Shown: positions 8,462 to 17,845, counted from the first letter of the stretch. The stretch is 64,000 bases of DNA from Streptomyces sp. DvalAA-43 (GCF_900091725.1 NZ_FMBW01000064.1:186001-250000); one strand, 5' to 3'. The notes: generated from the letters alone by a model not told the origin. Made by a program: numbers and translations.

Positions 8462-9522
8462 CGTCGCGCCAGACCGCGATCCGTACCGCGTCGCCGAGAG
8501 GGTTCCTGAGGGTCGGCCGGTCCGTCGCGCTGCCGGTCCGGCGGGTGTCCGTGCTGACGGCGCTCGTGCTGTTCGTACTGCTGCTGGCGGGGGCCGTCGC
8601 CACGCTGTCGCTCGGGCGGCTGGGCATTCCGCTCTCCGAGCTCGCCGGGGCGGTGACCGGTGGGGCCGAGGGCAAGAACGGGTTCGTCATCGAGCGGCTG
8701 CGCGGGCCGCGTCTGGTGGTCGCCGTGGGGACCGGTGCTGCGCTCGGACTCTCCGGGGCGCTGTTCCAGTCCGTCACCCGCAATCCGCTCGGCAGTCCCG
8801 ATGTGATCGGGCTGGCGTCCGGGGCCGGGGCGGGCGCCGCGATCTCCGCGCTGCTCTTCCCGGACACCGTGCCGGTGGCGCTCGGCGCGCTGATCGGCGC
8901 CGTCCTCGCCATGGTGCTGGTGTATGTGTCGACCGGCACCGGGTTCCGCAACCCGGCCCGGCTGGTCATCGCGGGCATCGGGATCGCCGCGATGGGCACC
9001 GCGATCACCCAGTACGTCGTCTACGCCATGGAGCGGGACCGGGCCGCCGTGCTCACCGCCTACGTCAACGGCAGCCTGTCGGCGCGGTCGTGGGAGGACG
9101 CCACCACGATCTGGCTGGTGCTGCTGGTGGTGGCCCCGCTCACCGTGCTCCTCTCGCGGCGGCTGGACATCGGGGAGATGGGCGACGACATCGCGGCCGC
9201 GCTCGGCTCGCAGCCCCGCCGCACCAAGACGGCCGCCGTGGTGCTGGCGATCGTGCTCTCGGCGGGGGCGGTCAGTGTCGCCGGCCCCATCGCGTTCATC
9301 GCGCTGACGTCCCCGCAGGTCGCCAAGCGGATCACCCGGGTGCCCGGCCCGCACCTGGCGCTGTCGGCGCTGACCGGCGCGCTGCTGCTGGTGCTCGCGG
9401 ATCTCTGCGCCCAGCAGCTGCCGCTCTTCGACAACCTGCCGGTCGGCATCTACACGATGGCCATCGGAGGCGTGTACCTCGGCTGTCTGCTGGTACGCGA
9501 GTGGCGCCGGGGAGTTCTGTGA
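8458..9522 (+). CDS. FecCD-family siderophore permease, subunit 2
   Basis: A 354-residue paralogue of the upstream permease, with the same plan: GVAT-like leader helices, RGPRLVVAVGTGAALGLSG near 82-100, SVTRNPLGSPDVIGL and a C-terminal GVYLGCLLVREWRRG. By family it makes the heterodimeric channel with the preceding protein. It overlaps the first permease by four bases. The operon stops here: the next gene is on the other strand and no ATPase follows, so an ATPase encoded elsewhere must power the transporter. Confidence 0.9.
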   Translation: MTSRQTAIRTASPRGFLRVGRSVALPVRRVSVLTALVLFVLLLAGAVATLSLGRLGIPLSELAGAVTGGAEGKNGFVIERLRGPRLVVAVGTGAALGLSGALFQSVTRNPLGSPDVIGLASGAGAGAAISALLFPDTVPVALGALIGAVLAMVLVYVSTGTGFRNPARLVIAGIGIAAMGTAITQYVVYAMERDRAAVLTAYVNGSLSARSWEDATTIWLVLLVVAPLTVLLSRRLDIGEMGDDIAAALGSQPRRTKTAAVVLAIVLSAGAVSVAGPIAFIALTSPQVAKRITRVPGPHLALSALTGALLLVLADLCAQQLPLFDNLPVGIYTMAIGGVYLGCLLVREWRRGVL

Positions 9523-9538
9523 GACGTGGCGCCGTACG

Positions 9539-9994
9539 CTACTCGCCGCCGAAGTAGCCGTACGGTGCCACGGACACGCCCTCGACGACACACCTCGGGT
9601 CGTCCTCCCCGGCCGTCGGGTCCACCTCACGCGCCTCCAGCACGCGCATGGACCAGACGGAGAACCCGGCGTGGAAGTCGTAGCCGATGTCGCACGGCGT
9701 GCTGGTGTACCCCTTGGCGTGCAGTTCGGCGACGACATCGTCGATCAGCCGGTGGGTCAGCTGGACCCCGTCGCAACTCGCCTCGGCCTCGCCGCCCTGC
9801 CCGCTGTAGCCGATCTCGACGAGTTCCACGGTGTCGTCGGGTGCGTAGGTGATCACGAGCTTCGGTGTGGTGTCGTACACGGCAGGGCGGACGGCGGCGG
9901 GGCCGAGGCCCGGTCGGCCGACGCGCTCCTCGACCCGGGTCCGGTGGTCGCCGATCATGGCGAGGGCGACGCCGCGTCCAGGGATGATCTCCAT
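9539..9994 (-). CDS. Hypothetical protein, 151 residues
   Basis: Not recognised. The protein is soluble and acidic, with no signal peptide or membrane segment. It contains alternating beta-like stretches (KLVITYAPDDTVELVEIGY) and a mid-region CDIGYDF. The frame is open further upstream, but the best start is ATG 9994, where AGGAT lies about eight bases before; an ATG at 10003 has no ribosome site. It is convergent with the siderophore permease operon and divergent from the YndJ-like operon, with the doubled operator lying on its upstream side. Third-codon GC is high as in its neighbours, supporting a real gene. Confidence 0.6.
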   Translation of the reverse strand: MEIIPGRGVALAMIGDHRTRVEERVGRPGLGPAAVRPAVYDTTPKLVITYAPDDTVELVEIGYSGQGGEAEASCDGVQLTHRLIDDVVAELHAKGYTSTPCDIGYDFHAGFSVWSMRVLEAREVDPTAGEDDPRCVVEGVSVAPYGYFGGE

Positions 9995-10077
9995 GCCGGG
10001 CATCCTGCCATCGGCGCCTGGGCCTTCCCCTCCCGCCCTTCGCACGCACAGCTCCTCCCCGCCCTCGCACACCCCCG

Positions 10078-10136
10078 CTTGAACACGTTCAAGAAAGCTC
10101 GTAGAGTCGGCGCCGAGCACAGTTGAACACGTTCAA
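10078..10136. promoter_or_regulatory. Doubled TTGAACACGTTCAA operator with promoter
   Basis: Two copies of the palindrome TTGAAC-AC-GTTCAA lie at 10079-10092 and 10123-10136, with centres 44 bases apart, close to four helical turns. The first copy extends to CTTGAACACGTTCAAG. Its TTGAAC at 10079-10084 doubles as a -35 element, and TAGAGT at 10101-10106 is a fitting -10 after 16 bases. The second copy lies between promoter and start codon. The layout fits tight repression by a TetR-type dimer. Confidence 0.7.
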
Positions 10137-10150
10137 GTCGGGGGGCGGCG

Positions 10151-10999
10151 ATGTCCGTACTGGTCAGTTCAATCGTGATGCTGGGCATGCTGGTGGTGGT
10201 CCCCGCAGGACTGCGGCTGACCGGTGCGGCCGAACTGGACCGGATCCGGCGACTGTGGCCGCTCTTCGCCGTTCCCGGCGCCGTCTCGCTGTGGCTGCCG
10301 CGCGGCACCGCCGCCACCGCCCTCGCGGTCTGTTACGCGCTCGGCACCGCACTCCTCGCCCTGCACGCCCCGCACCGGCTGCTCCGCAGGAGTCCGTCGA
10401 GGTCCACGGCACCCGCCGAGATCGCCTTGCTCACCGCCCTGGTCACCCCCTCGGTCGCGGCCCTCGCGCTGGTCGCCGAACGCTCGGGGCACACGCTCTT
10501 CGGCTTCGGGCTCGGCATCCTCGCGCTGACCGTGCCGCACTTCCACTTCGCCGGATTCGCCGCCGCGCTGGTCGCGGGGCTCGTCTGCCGGGTCGCCGAC
10601 AGCGTCGCGGGAAGGTTCGCCGCGCTGAGCGTTCCGCTGGGCACCCTGCTCGTCCTGATCGGCTACTTCATCGGGGACTGGGCCGAACTGGCCGGCGCGG
10701 CCGTACTGACGGCGGGGATGTGGACCGTCGCCGTCCTCACCTGGCGGTCGGTCCGTACCGGGCAGCGGGACCGGACCACCCGGACGCTGCTCGCCGTCTC
10801 GTCCATCGTGCTCGCCGTCACCATGGTGCTCGCCCTGAGCTGGGCACTCGGCGAGGCCACCGGACTCCCGCATCCCACTCTGGCCTGGATGGCCGCCACC
10901 CACGGACTCGGCAACGCGCTGGGCTTCGCGCTCTGCTCGGTGCTCGCCTGGCAGCGGCTGCGCGACCGCACCGACCCCGCAGAAAGCAGGACCACATGA
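10151..10999 (+). CDS. YndJ-like membrane protein
   Basis: A 282-residue integral membrane protein with about eight or nine hydrophobic helices and almost no soluble part. The segment GILALTVPHFHFAGFAAALVAG near residues 122-145, with the unusual HFHF motif inside a helix, resembles the YndJ family of uncharacterised membrane proteins. The start is ATG 10151 with a G-rich ribosome site. The end overlaps the next gene by four bases (ATGA), so the two are coupled. The doubled operator just upstream implies strict control. No function is established for the family. Confidence 0.7.
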   Translation: MSVLVSSIVMLGMLVVVPAGLRLTGAAELDRIRRLWPLFAVPGAVSLWLPRGTAATALAVCYALGTALLALHAPHRLLRRSPSRSTAPAEIALLTALVTPSVAALALVAERSGHTLFGFGLGILALTVPHFHFAGFAAALVAGLVCRVADSVAGRFAALSVPLGTLLVLIGYFIGDWAELAGAAVLTAGMWTVAVLTWRSVRTGQRDRTTRTLLAVSSIVLAVTMVLALSWALGEATGLPHPTLAWMAATHGLGNALGFALCSVLAWQRLRDRTDPAESRTT

Positions 11000-11520
11000 G
11001 CTCCCTCAGCTACTCCGAGGTCGGCGCCACCCGCCTCGGCCCGCTCCCCACCGGGTACCACCACCTCCACCACCGGGCCCCGGTCGGGCGCGGCCGGGCC
11101 GACCTCGAAGCGGCGGGCGCGGCGATCACCGAATGGCGCATGCACCGCACCAGCGGAGCCCGGGTCCGCGCCTCGGCGCCCCGCGCCGGGGACGGAGTAC
11201 GCGTCCGGGTGTCGCTGGGCATCGGCCCGATCCGGTTCACCGCGCCCTGCCAGGTCGTCTGGACCGCGTACGAGCAGGACCGCGTCGGGTTCGCCTACGG
11301 GACCGAGGTCCGGCACCCGGAACGCGGCGAGGAGTGCTTCGTGGCGGAGCTGGCCGACGACGGGACGGTGTGGTTCACCGTCATGGCGTTCAGTCGCCCG
11401 GCCGCCTGGTACACCCGGCTGGCCGGGCCCGTCGTACCGGTGCTCCAGCGGCTGTACGCCCGGCGGCTGGGCGGCACGCTCCGTCGCATCGTGGACGAGG
11501 AGCGCGGCGGACGGGGCTGA
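10996..11520 (+). CDS. DUF1990-family protein
   Basis: A 174-residue soluble protein matching the DUF1990 pattern. It has an N-terminal SYSEVGATR, a YHHLHHRAPVGRG stretch near residues 20-32, VVWTAYEQDRVGFAYGTEVRHPERGEE-type strands near 80-105, and a C-terminal helix ending RLYARRLGGTLRR. In actinobacteria the family often accompanies YndJ-like genes, as here. The fold is probably a START/SRPBCC-like or lipid-handling beta barrel, but that is inference. It starts inside the YndJ-like stop codon and ends 19 bases before the next gene. Confidence 0.75.
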   Translation: MSSLSYSEVGATRLGPLPTGYHHLHHRAPVGRGRADLEAAGAAITEWRMHRTSGARVRASAPRAGDGVRVRVSLGIGPIRFTAPCQVVWTAYEQDRVGFAYGTEVRHPERGEECFVAELADDGTVWFTVMAFSRPAAWYTRLAGPVVPVLQRLYARRLGGTLRRIVDEERGGRG

Positions 11521-11539
11521 ATCGCCGATACTGGAAGCG

Positions 11540-12976
11540 ATGGAGTGGTTCACCGCAGACGGGTACTGGCTCAGCCGGCTGGTCTTCCAGCGGGCTCTCG
11601 CCGCTGTCTATCTGGTCGCCTTTCTCACCGCCGCGCTCCAGTTCCGGGCGCTGATCGGTGAACGCGGCATGCTGCCCGTACCCGACTTCCTGCGGCGTAC
11701 GGACTGGCGCGACGGCCCCGGGCTCTTCCGGCTCCACTACTCCGACCGCTTCTTCGCCTTCGTCGCCTGGACCGGCGTCGCGATCGCCGTCGCCCTGCTC
11801 GCAGGCGCGGACTCGTACCTTCCGCTCTGGGCGGCGATGGTGCTCTGGGCGCTGCCCTGGGCGCTCTATCTGTCGATCGTCCAGGTCGGCCAGACCTGGT
11901 ACGGCTTCGGCTGGGAGTCGCTGCTGCTGGAGACCGGATTCCTCGCCGTCTTCCTCGGCAACGGGCACACGGCTCCGCCGGTGCTGGTGCTGTGGCTGCT
12001 GCGCTGGGTGCTGTTCCGGGTCGAGTTCGGCGCCGGGCTGATCAAGATCCGCGGCGACGAGTGCTGGCGCAAGCTGACGTGTCTGTACTTCCACCACGAG
12101 ACCCAGCCGATGCCGGGGCCGCTGAGCTGGTTCTTCCACCGGCTGCCCAGGCCTGTCCACCGGGCCGAGGTGGCGGCCAACCATGTCACCCAACTCCTGG
12201 TGCCGGTGCTCCTCTTCACACCGCAGCCGGTGGCGAGCGCGGCCGCCGGGCTGATGATCCTCACCCAGCTGTGGCTGGTCTTCTCGGGGAACTTCGCCTG
12301 GCTGAACTGGCTGACGATCACCCTGGCCCTGTCCGCGGTCGACTGGTCCCTGTTCACCGCGCCGCCCGCCCAGTCCGCGCCGCCGCTCTGGTACGAGATC
12401 GTCGTCCTCGCCGTGACCGCGCTGGTCGTGTTCCTCAGCTACCGCCCGGCGCTCAATCTGGTCTCCCGGCGCCAGGTGATGAACCGCTCGTTCGACCCGC
12501 TGCACCTGGTCAACACCTATGGCGCGTTCGGCAGCATCAGCCGGGTCCGGCTGGAGGTGGTGGTCGAGGGCACGGACGAGCGGGTGCTCCACGACGGCAC
12601 CGTGTGGCGGGAGTACGGCTTCCGGGGCAAGCCGGGCGATCCGCGCCGGATGCCCCGCCAGTTCGCCCCGTACCATCTGCGGCTGGACTGGCTGATGTGG
12701 TTCGCGGCGCTGTCCCCCGCGTACGCCCGTCCCTGGTTCGGCCCGTTCGCGGAGCGGCTGCTGGAGAACGACCGGGACACCCTGCGGCTGCTGCGTCACA
12801 ACCCGTTCCCCGAGGCCCCGCCCGCGTACGTCCGCGCCGGGGTGTACCGCTACCGGTACACCACCTGGCGCGAACTGCGGACCACCGGACGCTGGTGGCA
12901 CCGCACCTACGTGCGGGACTTCATGCGCCCCGTCTCGCTCGGCCCTTCCCCGCTCAGCCCGACCAGGCGATCTTGA
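11540..12976 (+). CDS. Lipase maturation factor-like membrane protein
   Basis: A 478-residue protein with an N-terminal membrane half (about six to eight helices, residues 15-320) and a soluble C-terminal half. It has the signature of the LMF1 family: GQTWYGFGWESLLLETGFLA near 115-134, WLLRWVLFRVEFGAGLIKIRGD near 153-175, and VNTYGAFGSISRVR near 325-338. In animals LMF1 helps fold lipases in the ER; the bacterial role is unknown. The start is ATG 11540 with GGAAG before it. It probably belongs to the operon with the YndJ-like and DUF1990 genes. Its last 23 bases overlap the convergent fucosidase gene. Confidence 0.85.
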   Translation: MEWFTADGYWLSRLVFQRALAAVYLVAFLTAALQFRALIGERGMLPVPDFLRRTDWRDGPGLFRLHYSDRFFAFVAWTGVAIAVALLAGADSYLPLWAAMVLWALPWALYLSIVQVGQTWYGFGWESLLLETGFLAVFLGNGHTAPPVLVLWLLRWVLFRVEFGAGLIKIRGDECWRKLTCLYFHHETQPMPGPLSWFFHRLPRPVHRAEVAANHVTQLLVPVLLFTPQPVASAAAGLMILTQLWLVFSGNFAWLNWLTITLALSAVDWSLFTAPPAQSAPPLWYEIVVLAVTALVVFLSYRPALNLVSRRQVMNRSFDPLHLVNTYGAFGSISRVRLEVVVEGTDERVLHDGTVWREYGFRGKPGDPRRMPRQFAPYHLRLDWLMWFAALSPAYARPWFGPFAERLLENDRDTLRLLRHNPFPEAPPAYVRAGVYRYRYTTWRELRTTGRWWHRTYVRDFMRPVSLGPSPLSPTRRS

Positions 12977-15317
12977 ACACCCAGGCGTGCTTCCCGGTCC
13001 TGCGGGCCGCCGCCGGCACGTCGATCACCAGCGAGTCGCCCCGGACGCGCCAGTTGAGCGGCCGGTCGTGACCGAGCAGGGTGATCCGGTCACCGCCGCG
13101 GACCGGCACCGGCGCCTCGACGGTGAGGCTCGCGCCCGGCCGTGCCAGGGAGTGGATGTAGAACGCCCGGTTCGGCCGCACGGTGAAGCGCAGGTCCTCG
13201 CCGAGCTGCGGCATCCGTGACCAGTACGTGGTGTCGTAGATCGCCTCCCCGTTGGTCTTCAGCCACTCCCCCGTCTCGCGCAGCCTGCGCTGCATGATGT
13301 CGGGGATCGTGCCGTCGGCCCTGGGCCCGATGTCCAGCAGGAAGTTGCCGTTCTTGGAGACGATGTCGACGAGCGAGTGCACGACCTCCTCGGCCGTCAT
13401 GTACTTCTCGTCCGGTGTCTGGGCGTTGTAGCCGTAGCTGAACGGATCGAGGCCGCGGCTGGACTCCCACTTGGCGGTGACGATCTGGTCGTACGTCGTG
13501 TACTCGGGCGTGGTGAAGTCGTACGGCCCGATCCCGGAGCGGTTGTTGACGGTGACCTCGATCGGACGGGCCCGGTTCTTCGCGTGGTTGAAGAACTCGG
13601 CCAGCACCCGGTGGCTGTCGTTGTCGCCGCCGATGTCGCACCAGAGGATCTCGGGGTCGTACCCGTGGACCAGCTCCAGCATCTGCGGGCCCTGGAACTC
13701 GGTGACGTAGTCCTTGCCCGCCGTGTGCCCGGTGTACGGGACCGGCTCCAGGGTGTACGGGTTGCGCGGGGCGTGGCCCATCCACGGGTGGTCGGGGTTG
13801 AACCATTCGGGCATGGAGAAGTACAGCCCGGGGTGGAGTTCGGGGGTGTAGCGGCGCGAGGCGTCGAAGAGCTCCTTGACCAGGTCGCGGCGGGGGCCCA
13901 TCTTCACCGCGTTGCGGTCCGAGAGCTTGGTGTCCCAGAGCGCGAAGCCCTCGTGGTGCTTGGAGGTGAGCACGTGGTACTGGGCGCCGGCGTCCCGGAA
14001 CAGCTCCACCCAGGAACGCGGGTCGAAGCGCTCGGCGCGGAACCGCGGGATGAAGTCGTCATAGGCGAAGGACTCGCCGTAGGTGTCGCGGTGATGGGCG
14101 TAGGTGGGGTTGTTGGGGTCCTGCATCTGGTTCCAGTACCACTCCGCGTACTGCGTGCCGACCGGCGCCCAGGCCGGGACCGAGTAGACGCCCCAGTGGA
14201 TGAAGATCCCGAACTTCGCCTGCTGGAACCAGTACGGCGCCTGGTGGGTGGAGAGCGAGGCGTCCGTCGGCGCGTAGTCGGGAACGCCGAGGGTGAGCGA
14301 GCGCCGGACCGTGGCCGCCCGCGCTCCCCGGCCGCGGGCGACAACGTCGCCGTCCTGGGCGGTGCCGGGCGGGGTGCCGGGTCTGCTGCGGATACCGATC
14401 CGGACGCGGGCCTGCTCTCCAGGGGCGAGGCGGCTGACACGGGCGGGTACGACGGTCCGGGCTCCCGGTACGTTTACGGAGAGGGTGAGGCCGTCGGCGG
14501 CGAGGATGCCGACCGTGCCCGCGTTGACGACGGTGGCCTCGACGCTCTGGGCGCCGGAGTCCAGCAACGAGGTGGTGGAGTGGGCGTCGCGCAGCGCCAA
14601 CGCCCTGCCCTGGGCGGCCGGTTGGAGCGAGAGGGCGAAGATGTGCAGGGAGGACTTGTTCGCCTCGGCGGGCTGGGTGGTGGGCAGGGTGAGCGCGACG
14701 GCCTCCCGCGCCGGGTCGAGCGCGATCTCACTGACGGCGATGGACACCTGGTGCGGGTCCTCGGCGCCGTCGGCGGTGTAGCGGTAGGCGGCGGTGAGGG
14801 TGCCGCTGCCGCCGTACCAGTCGGGCCCGCCGAGCAGCGGGGTCGTCGTGGTGCCGTCGGCGTAGTGGACCGTGGCCCTGCCGGACGCGGCGCCGTAGCT
14901 GCACGAGGCGAGGAAGAGCGCGGAGAGATAGCGGCCGGGCGGCAGGTCGATGCGCTGGCCGAGGGCGACGACGTTGTTCTTGGCGCCTGCCCCGGAGCCG
15001 GGGAAGAGGAAGGCGGTGCCGCCGATCTCCCGTTCCCCCGCAGGGAGTTCCTCGCCCGGGAAGGTGTAGCCGGAGCCGTCGAAGTCGCCGCCGCGGGCCT
15101 CGGCGGTGTCGATGCCGTCGTTGTCGAACCACTGGTCGAGGGGCACGGGGACGGCGGCGGGAACGGTACCCCATCCGCCGTTCCCGGTACCGGCTCCGGT
15201 GCGCGGGGCGGCCGGGGGGTGCGGGGCCGCATCGGCGGTGGCGGGGGTGAGCAGGGCGGCGCCGACTGCCGCCCCTGCCGTCATTCCGAGTACATGGCGC
15301 CTGGGAAGTTCGGTCAT
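12954..15317 (-). CDS. Secreted GH29 alpha-L-fucosidase
   Basis: A 787-residue exported enzyme. A Tat-type signal (RRHVLGMTAGAAVGAALL) starts at residue 6. Residues 40-340 form an N-terminal beta-rich accessory region, perhaps a carbohydrate-binding or neutral-sphingomyelinase-like module. The GH29 barrel follows, with FGIFIHWGVYSVPAW near 365, VLTSKHHEGFALWDT near 445 and the probable nucleophile region EILWCDIGGD near 560. A short beta domain closes the protein. By family it removes terminal L-fucose from glycans. The start is ATG 15317; the frame is open seven codons upstream but the Tat motif is best placed from this Met. The 140-base gap upstream separates it from the ammonium transporter gene. 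Confidence 0.9.
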   Translation of the reverse strand: MTELPRRHVLGMTAGAAVGAALLTPATADAAPHPPAAPRTGAGTGNGGWGTVPAAVPVPLDQWFDNDGIDTAEARGGDFDGSGYTFPGEELPAGEREIGGTAFLFPGSGAGAKNNVVALGQRIDLPPGRYLSALFLASCSYGAASGRATVHYADGTTTTPLLGGPDWYGGSGTLTAAYRYTADGAEDPHQVSIAVSEIALDPAREAVALTLPTTQPAEANKSSLHIFALSLQPAAQGRALALRDAHSTTSLLDSGAQSVEATVVNAGTVGILAADGLTLSVNVPGARTVVPARVSRLAPGEQARVRIGIRSRPGTPPGTAQDGDVVARGRGARAATVRRSLTLGVPDYAPTDASLSTHQAPYWFQQAKFGIFIHWGVYSVPAWAPVGTQYAEWYWNQMQDPNNPTYAHHRDTYGESFAYDDFIPRFRAERFDPRSWVELFRDAGAQYHVLTSKHHEGFALWDTKLSDRNAVKMGPRRDLVKELFDASRRYTPELHPGLYFSMPEWFNPDHPWMGHAPRNPYTLEPVPYTGHTAGKDYVTEFQGPQMLELVHGYDPEILWCDIGGDNDSHRVLAEFFNHAKNRARPIEVTVNNRSGIGPYDFTTPEYTTYDQIVTAKWESSRGLDPFSYGYNAQTPDEKYMTAEEVVHSLVDIVSKNGNFLLDIGPRADGTIPDIMQRRLRETGEWLKTNGEAIYDTTYWSRMPQLGEDLRFTVRPNRAFYIHSLARPGASLTVEAPVPVRGGDRITLLGHDRPLNWRVRGDSLVIDVPAAARRTGKHAWVFKIAWSG

Positions 15318-15458
15318 GACATCCGATGATTGGAGCACGACGCGAACCTGTCAATGCAATCTTCCAGACAGAACGAAACAACTGCCCCGCACTCATCCGA
15401 TGACTGACGGAATCCGTGTGCGGAACCGGCCCTCGGCGCCCGGCCCCGGCAGGGCCCG

Positions 15459-16808
15459 TCATTTGGACTCCTCCCGGGCCCGCAGCAGCCTGGTGATCTG
15501 CCGTACGAGTTCGTCGTCGCTGGTCACGGCCTTTCCGGAGACCAGGGCGCCGAGGCGCTCGGCGGTCTGGAAGTCGTAGGCGCGCTCCCGCTCCGTACCG
15601 GGAACGCTCTCGTACTCGTCCTTCGCACGGAAGCCGACGGCCAGATCGACCGCCTTCGCGATGATCCAGGTGAGGATGAAGGAGAAGGCCATCACGCAGA
15701 CGATGGCGACGAGCTGCTTGCCCAGCAGCCCCCAGCCGCCCCCGTGGAAGAGCCCCTTCTTGCCGCTGATCCGTGCGGTGGCGAACAGGCCGACCATGAT
15801 CAGGCCGACCAGACCGCCGACGCCGTGCACGCCCACCACATCGAGCGTGTCGTCCACACCGAAGCGGTACTTGAGGGTGATGGCGAAGGCACAGACCGCC
15901 CCGACGACGAGGCCTGTGATGACGGCGCCCAGCGTGTCGACCTCGCCGCAGGCGGGGGTGATGGCGACCATGCCCGCGACGGCGGAGGAGACGACGCCCA
16001 TGGTGGTGACCGTGCCGGTCCGCCACTTCTCGACCAGCGGCCAGGTGACCATGGCGCCCGCGGCGCCGAGCTGGGTGTTGATGAACGCCGCGCTCGCGGT
16101 GCCCTGGTCGCTGAGCGCCGAACCGGAGTTGAAGCCGAACCAGCCGAACCAGAGCAGCCCGACACCGATCACCACGAGCGGCACGTTGTTGGGCCGCTCC
16201 TCGCGGCGGGCGAAGTCGCGCGGTGCCCGCAGCACCAGGGCGACGGCGAGCCCGGCGACCCCGGAGTTGAGCTCCACCGGCAGGCCGCCGGCGAAGTCCA
16301 GCGCGCCGAGGTGCTTGACGATCCAGCCGTCCTGGTCGAACACCCAGTGCGCGAGGGGGACGTAGACGATGAGCAGCCACAGGACGACGAAGACGAGCCA
16401 GCCCTTCATCGTGGCGCGGTCGGCGATCGAGCCGCTGATCAGCGCGACCGTGATGATCGCGAAGCCCATCTGGAACGTGCTGTAGACATAGGTGGGGATG
16501 TGGCCGGTGAGGGTGGTCAGCCCGATGTCGTGCATGAACACGTGGTCGAGGTTGCCGATGAGTCCGGCGCCGCCGACGTCCGGCCCGAAGGCCAGCGAGT
16601 AGCCGATCACCCACCAGACGAGCGTGCCGAAGGCGAGCGCGGCGAAGCTCATCTTGATCATCATCAGGATGTGCTGGGTGCGCACCATGCCGCCGTAGAA
16701 GAACGCCAGTCCCGGCGTCATCAGCAGCACCATGGCGGTGGAGGCGAGCAGCCAGGCGGTGTCACCGGAGTCGTACGCGGGTGGCATCGGCGCGGGAGCG
16801 GTGTTCAT
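15459..16808 (-). CDS. amt: Ammonium transporter (Amt/Rh family)
   Basis: A 449-residue membrane protein with eleven predicted helices. Family hallmarks are visible: TPGLAFFYGGMVR near 31-43, the conserved DFAGGLPVELNSG-type segment near 170, FGFNSGSAL near 225, and HGVGGLVG near 320 containing a pore His. By family it conducts ammonium into the cell. It is the last gene of the minus-strand urea cluster, 58 bases after ureD, so it may recover ammonia lost by diffusion during ureolysis. No glnK or glnD gene follows, unlike the common amtB-glnK arrangement. The start is ATG 16808 with GAGG about nine bases before; longer open frame upstream is ureD antisense-frame overlap and not coding here. 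Confidence 0.93.
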   Translation of the reverse strand: MNTAPAPMPPAYDSGDTAWLLASTAMVLLMTPGLAFFYGGMVRTQHILMMIKMSFAALAFGTLVWWVIGYSLAFGPDVGGAGLIGNLDHVFMHDIGLTTLTGHIPTYVYSTFQMGFAIITVALISGSIADRATMKGWLVFVVLWLLIVYVPLAHWVFDQDGWIVKHLGALDFAGGLPVELNSGVAGLAVALVLRAPRDFARREERPNNVPLVVIGVGLLWFGWFGFNSGSALSDQGTASAAFINTQLGAAGAMVTWPLVEKWRTGTVTTMGVVSSAVAGMVAITPACGEVDTLGAVITGLVVGAVCAFAITLKYRFGVDDTLDVVGVHGVGGLVGLIMVGLFATARISGKKGLFHGGGWGLLGKQLVAIVCVMAFSFILTWIIAKAVDLAVGFRAKDEYESVPGTERERAYDFQTAERLGALVSGKAVTSDDELVRQITRLLRAREESK

Positions 16809-16866
16809 CGGCGGGTACCTCGTCGTGGGAGGGGCGGCAGGGGCACTTGGGCTGGTCGGCGACGGG

Positions 16867-17844
16867 TTACGGCTTGCGCGGATCGGGGGCCGGGTGGCCG
16901 GTGAGCAGCCTGCGTACGGCGTCCCAGGCGGCGGTGTGCGCGGCGGCGACCCTGACGGGGCTGTCGTCCAGGAGCCGCACCCAGGCGCCGCAGTCGCGGG
17001 GCAGCACGCTGACTCCGTACAGGACGCCGAGCCCGGCCAGCGCGGTGTGGAGGGTGTCGGCGAGCTCGGCGGCCGGGGCGCGGTCGGTGACGACGAAGAG
17101 CGACGCGACATGGTCGTGCCCGGCGAACACACCGGGGCCGAGGACGCCGCCGGTCTCCGCGCCCGGCGTCAGGCGCAGGGTGTCGATGGCGAGGAGGGTG
17201 CCGTCGGGCCGGGCGATGTACAGATCGGTGGCGAGGACCCGGTAGGCGTGGCGCTCGCCGCGGGCCAGCCGCCCGGCGGTCAGGGTGTCGCCGACGACCG
17301 CGGTGGCGCCGGGGGCGACCGTGACCTCGGTGCGCTGGTAGAAGCGTGCGTCCCTGAACGGGATCAGCGGGTCCGGCAGGTACTCGGCATAGGCGCCCTC
17401 CTCCACCGTGAGGTGCACGCGCTGGCTCGCGTAGTCGTGCTCCATGCGGAAGACCTTGGTGGCCGCCTGGGTGGTCAGGTGCACTTCGGTGCCGGGCCCG
17501 CAGCGGAAGTCCATCCGGTAGCGGTCGGCCTGGGCGATACCGCCGCCGGTCGCCATCAGATAGACGTAACTCATGCCGGGCATCGCGGGGTCGATCCACA
17601 GCGGCCGCATGATCTGGAGCGGGGTCTTCTGGTAGCGCTCCACGAGTTCGGTGCGCCCGTCCCGTACGGCGAAGGCCAGATCGATGATGCCCACCTTGGC
17701 CGGGGAGCCCGGCCCGAGCGTGTCGGGCACGGACGCCAGGGCCGCCACCGCCGGGGGGACGCGGACCGCGGTGTAGTAGTCGGGGGCGAGCCGGTCCGGC
17801 CGGGGCGGCGACGAGCCGGGGTGCGCGGTCGGCGTGGGGCGCAT
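16867..17844 (-). CDS. ureD: Urease accessory protein UreD
   Basis: A 325-residue UreD/UreH homologue. By family it binds apo-urease and guides nickel from UreG through UreF to the active site. Family features are the QKTPLQIMRPLW segment near residues 72-83, TTQAATKVFRM near 125 and EYLPDPLIPFRDARFYQRT near 155. The N-terminal 20 residues are Pro-rich and unconserved, so the start could be a little further in, but ATG 17844 lies just behind the ureG stop with one base between. It is the last urease accessory gene of the operon. Confidence 0.95.
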   Translation of the reverse strand: MRPTPTAHPGSSPPRPDRLAPDYYTAVRVPPAVAALASVPDTLGPGSPAKVGIIDLAFAVRDGRTELVERYQKTPLQIMRPLWIDPAMPGMSYVYLMATGGGIAQADRYRMDFRCGPGTEVHLTTQAATKVFRMEHDYASQRVHLTVEEGAYAEYLPDPLIPFRDARFYQRTEVTVAPGATAVVGDTLTAGRLARGERHAYRVLATDLYIARPDGTLLAIDTLRLTPGAETGGVLGPGVFAGHDHVASLFVVTDRAPAAELADTLHTALAGLGVLYGVSVLPRDCGAWVRLLDDSPVRVAAAHTAAWDAVRRLLTGHPAPDPRKP

Positions 17845-17845
17845 G

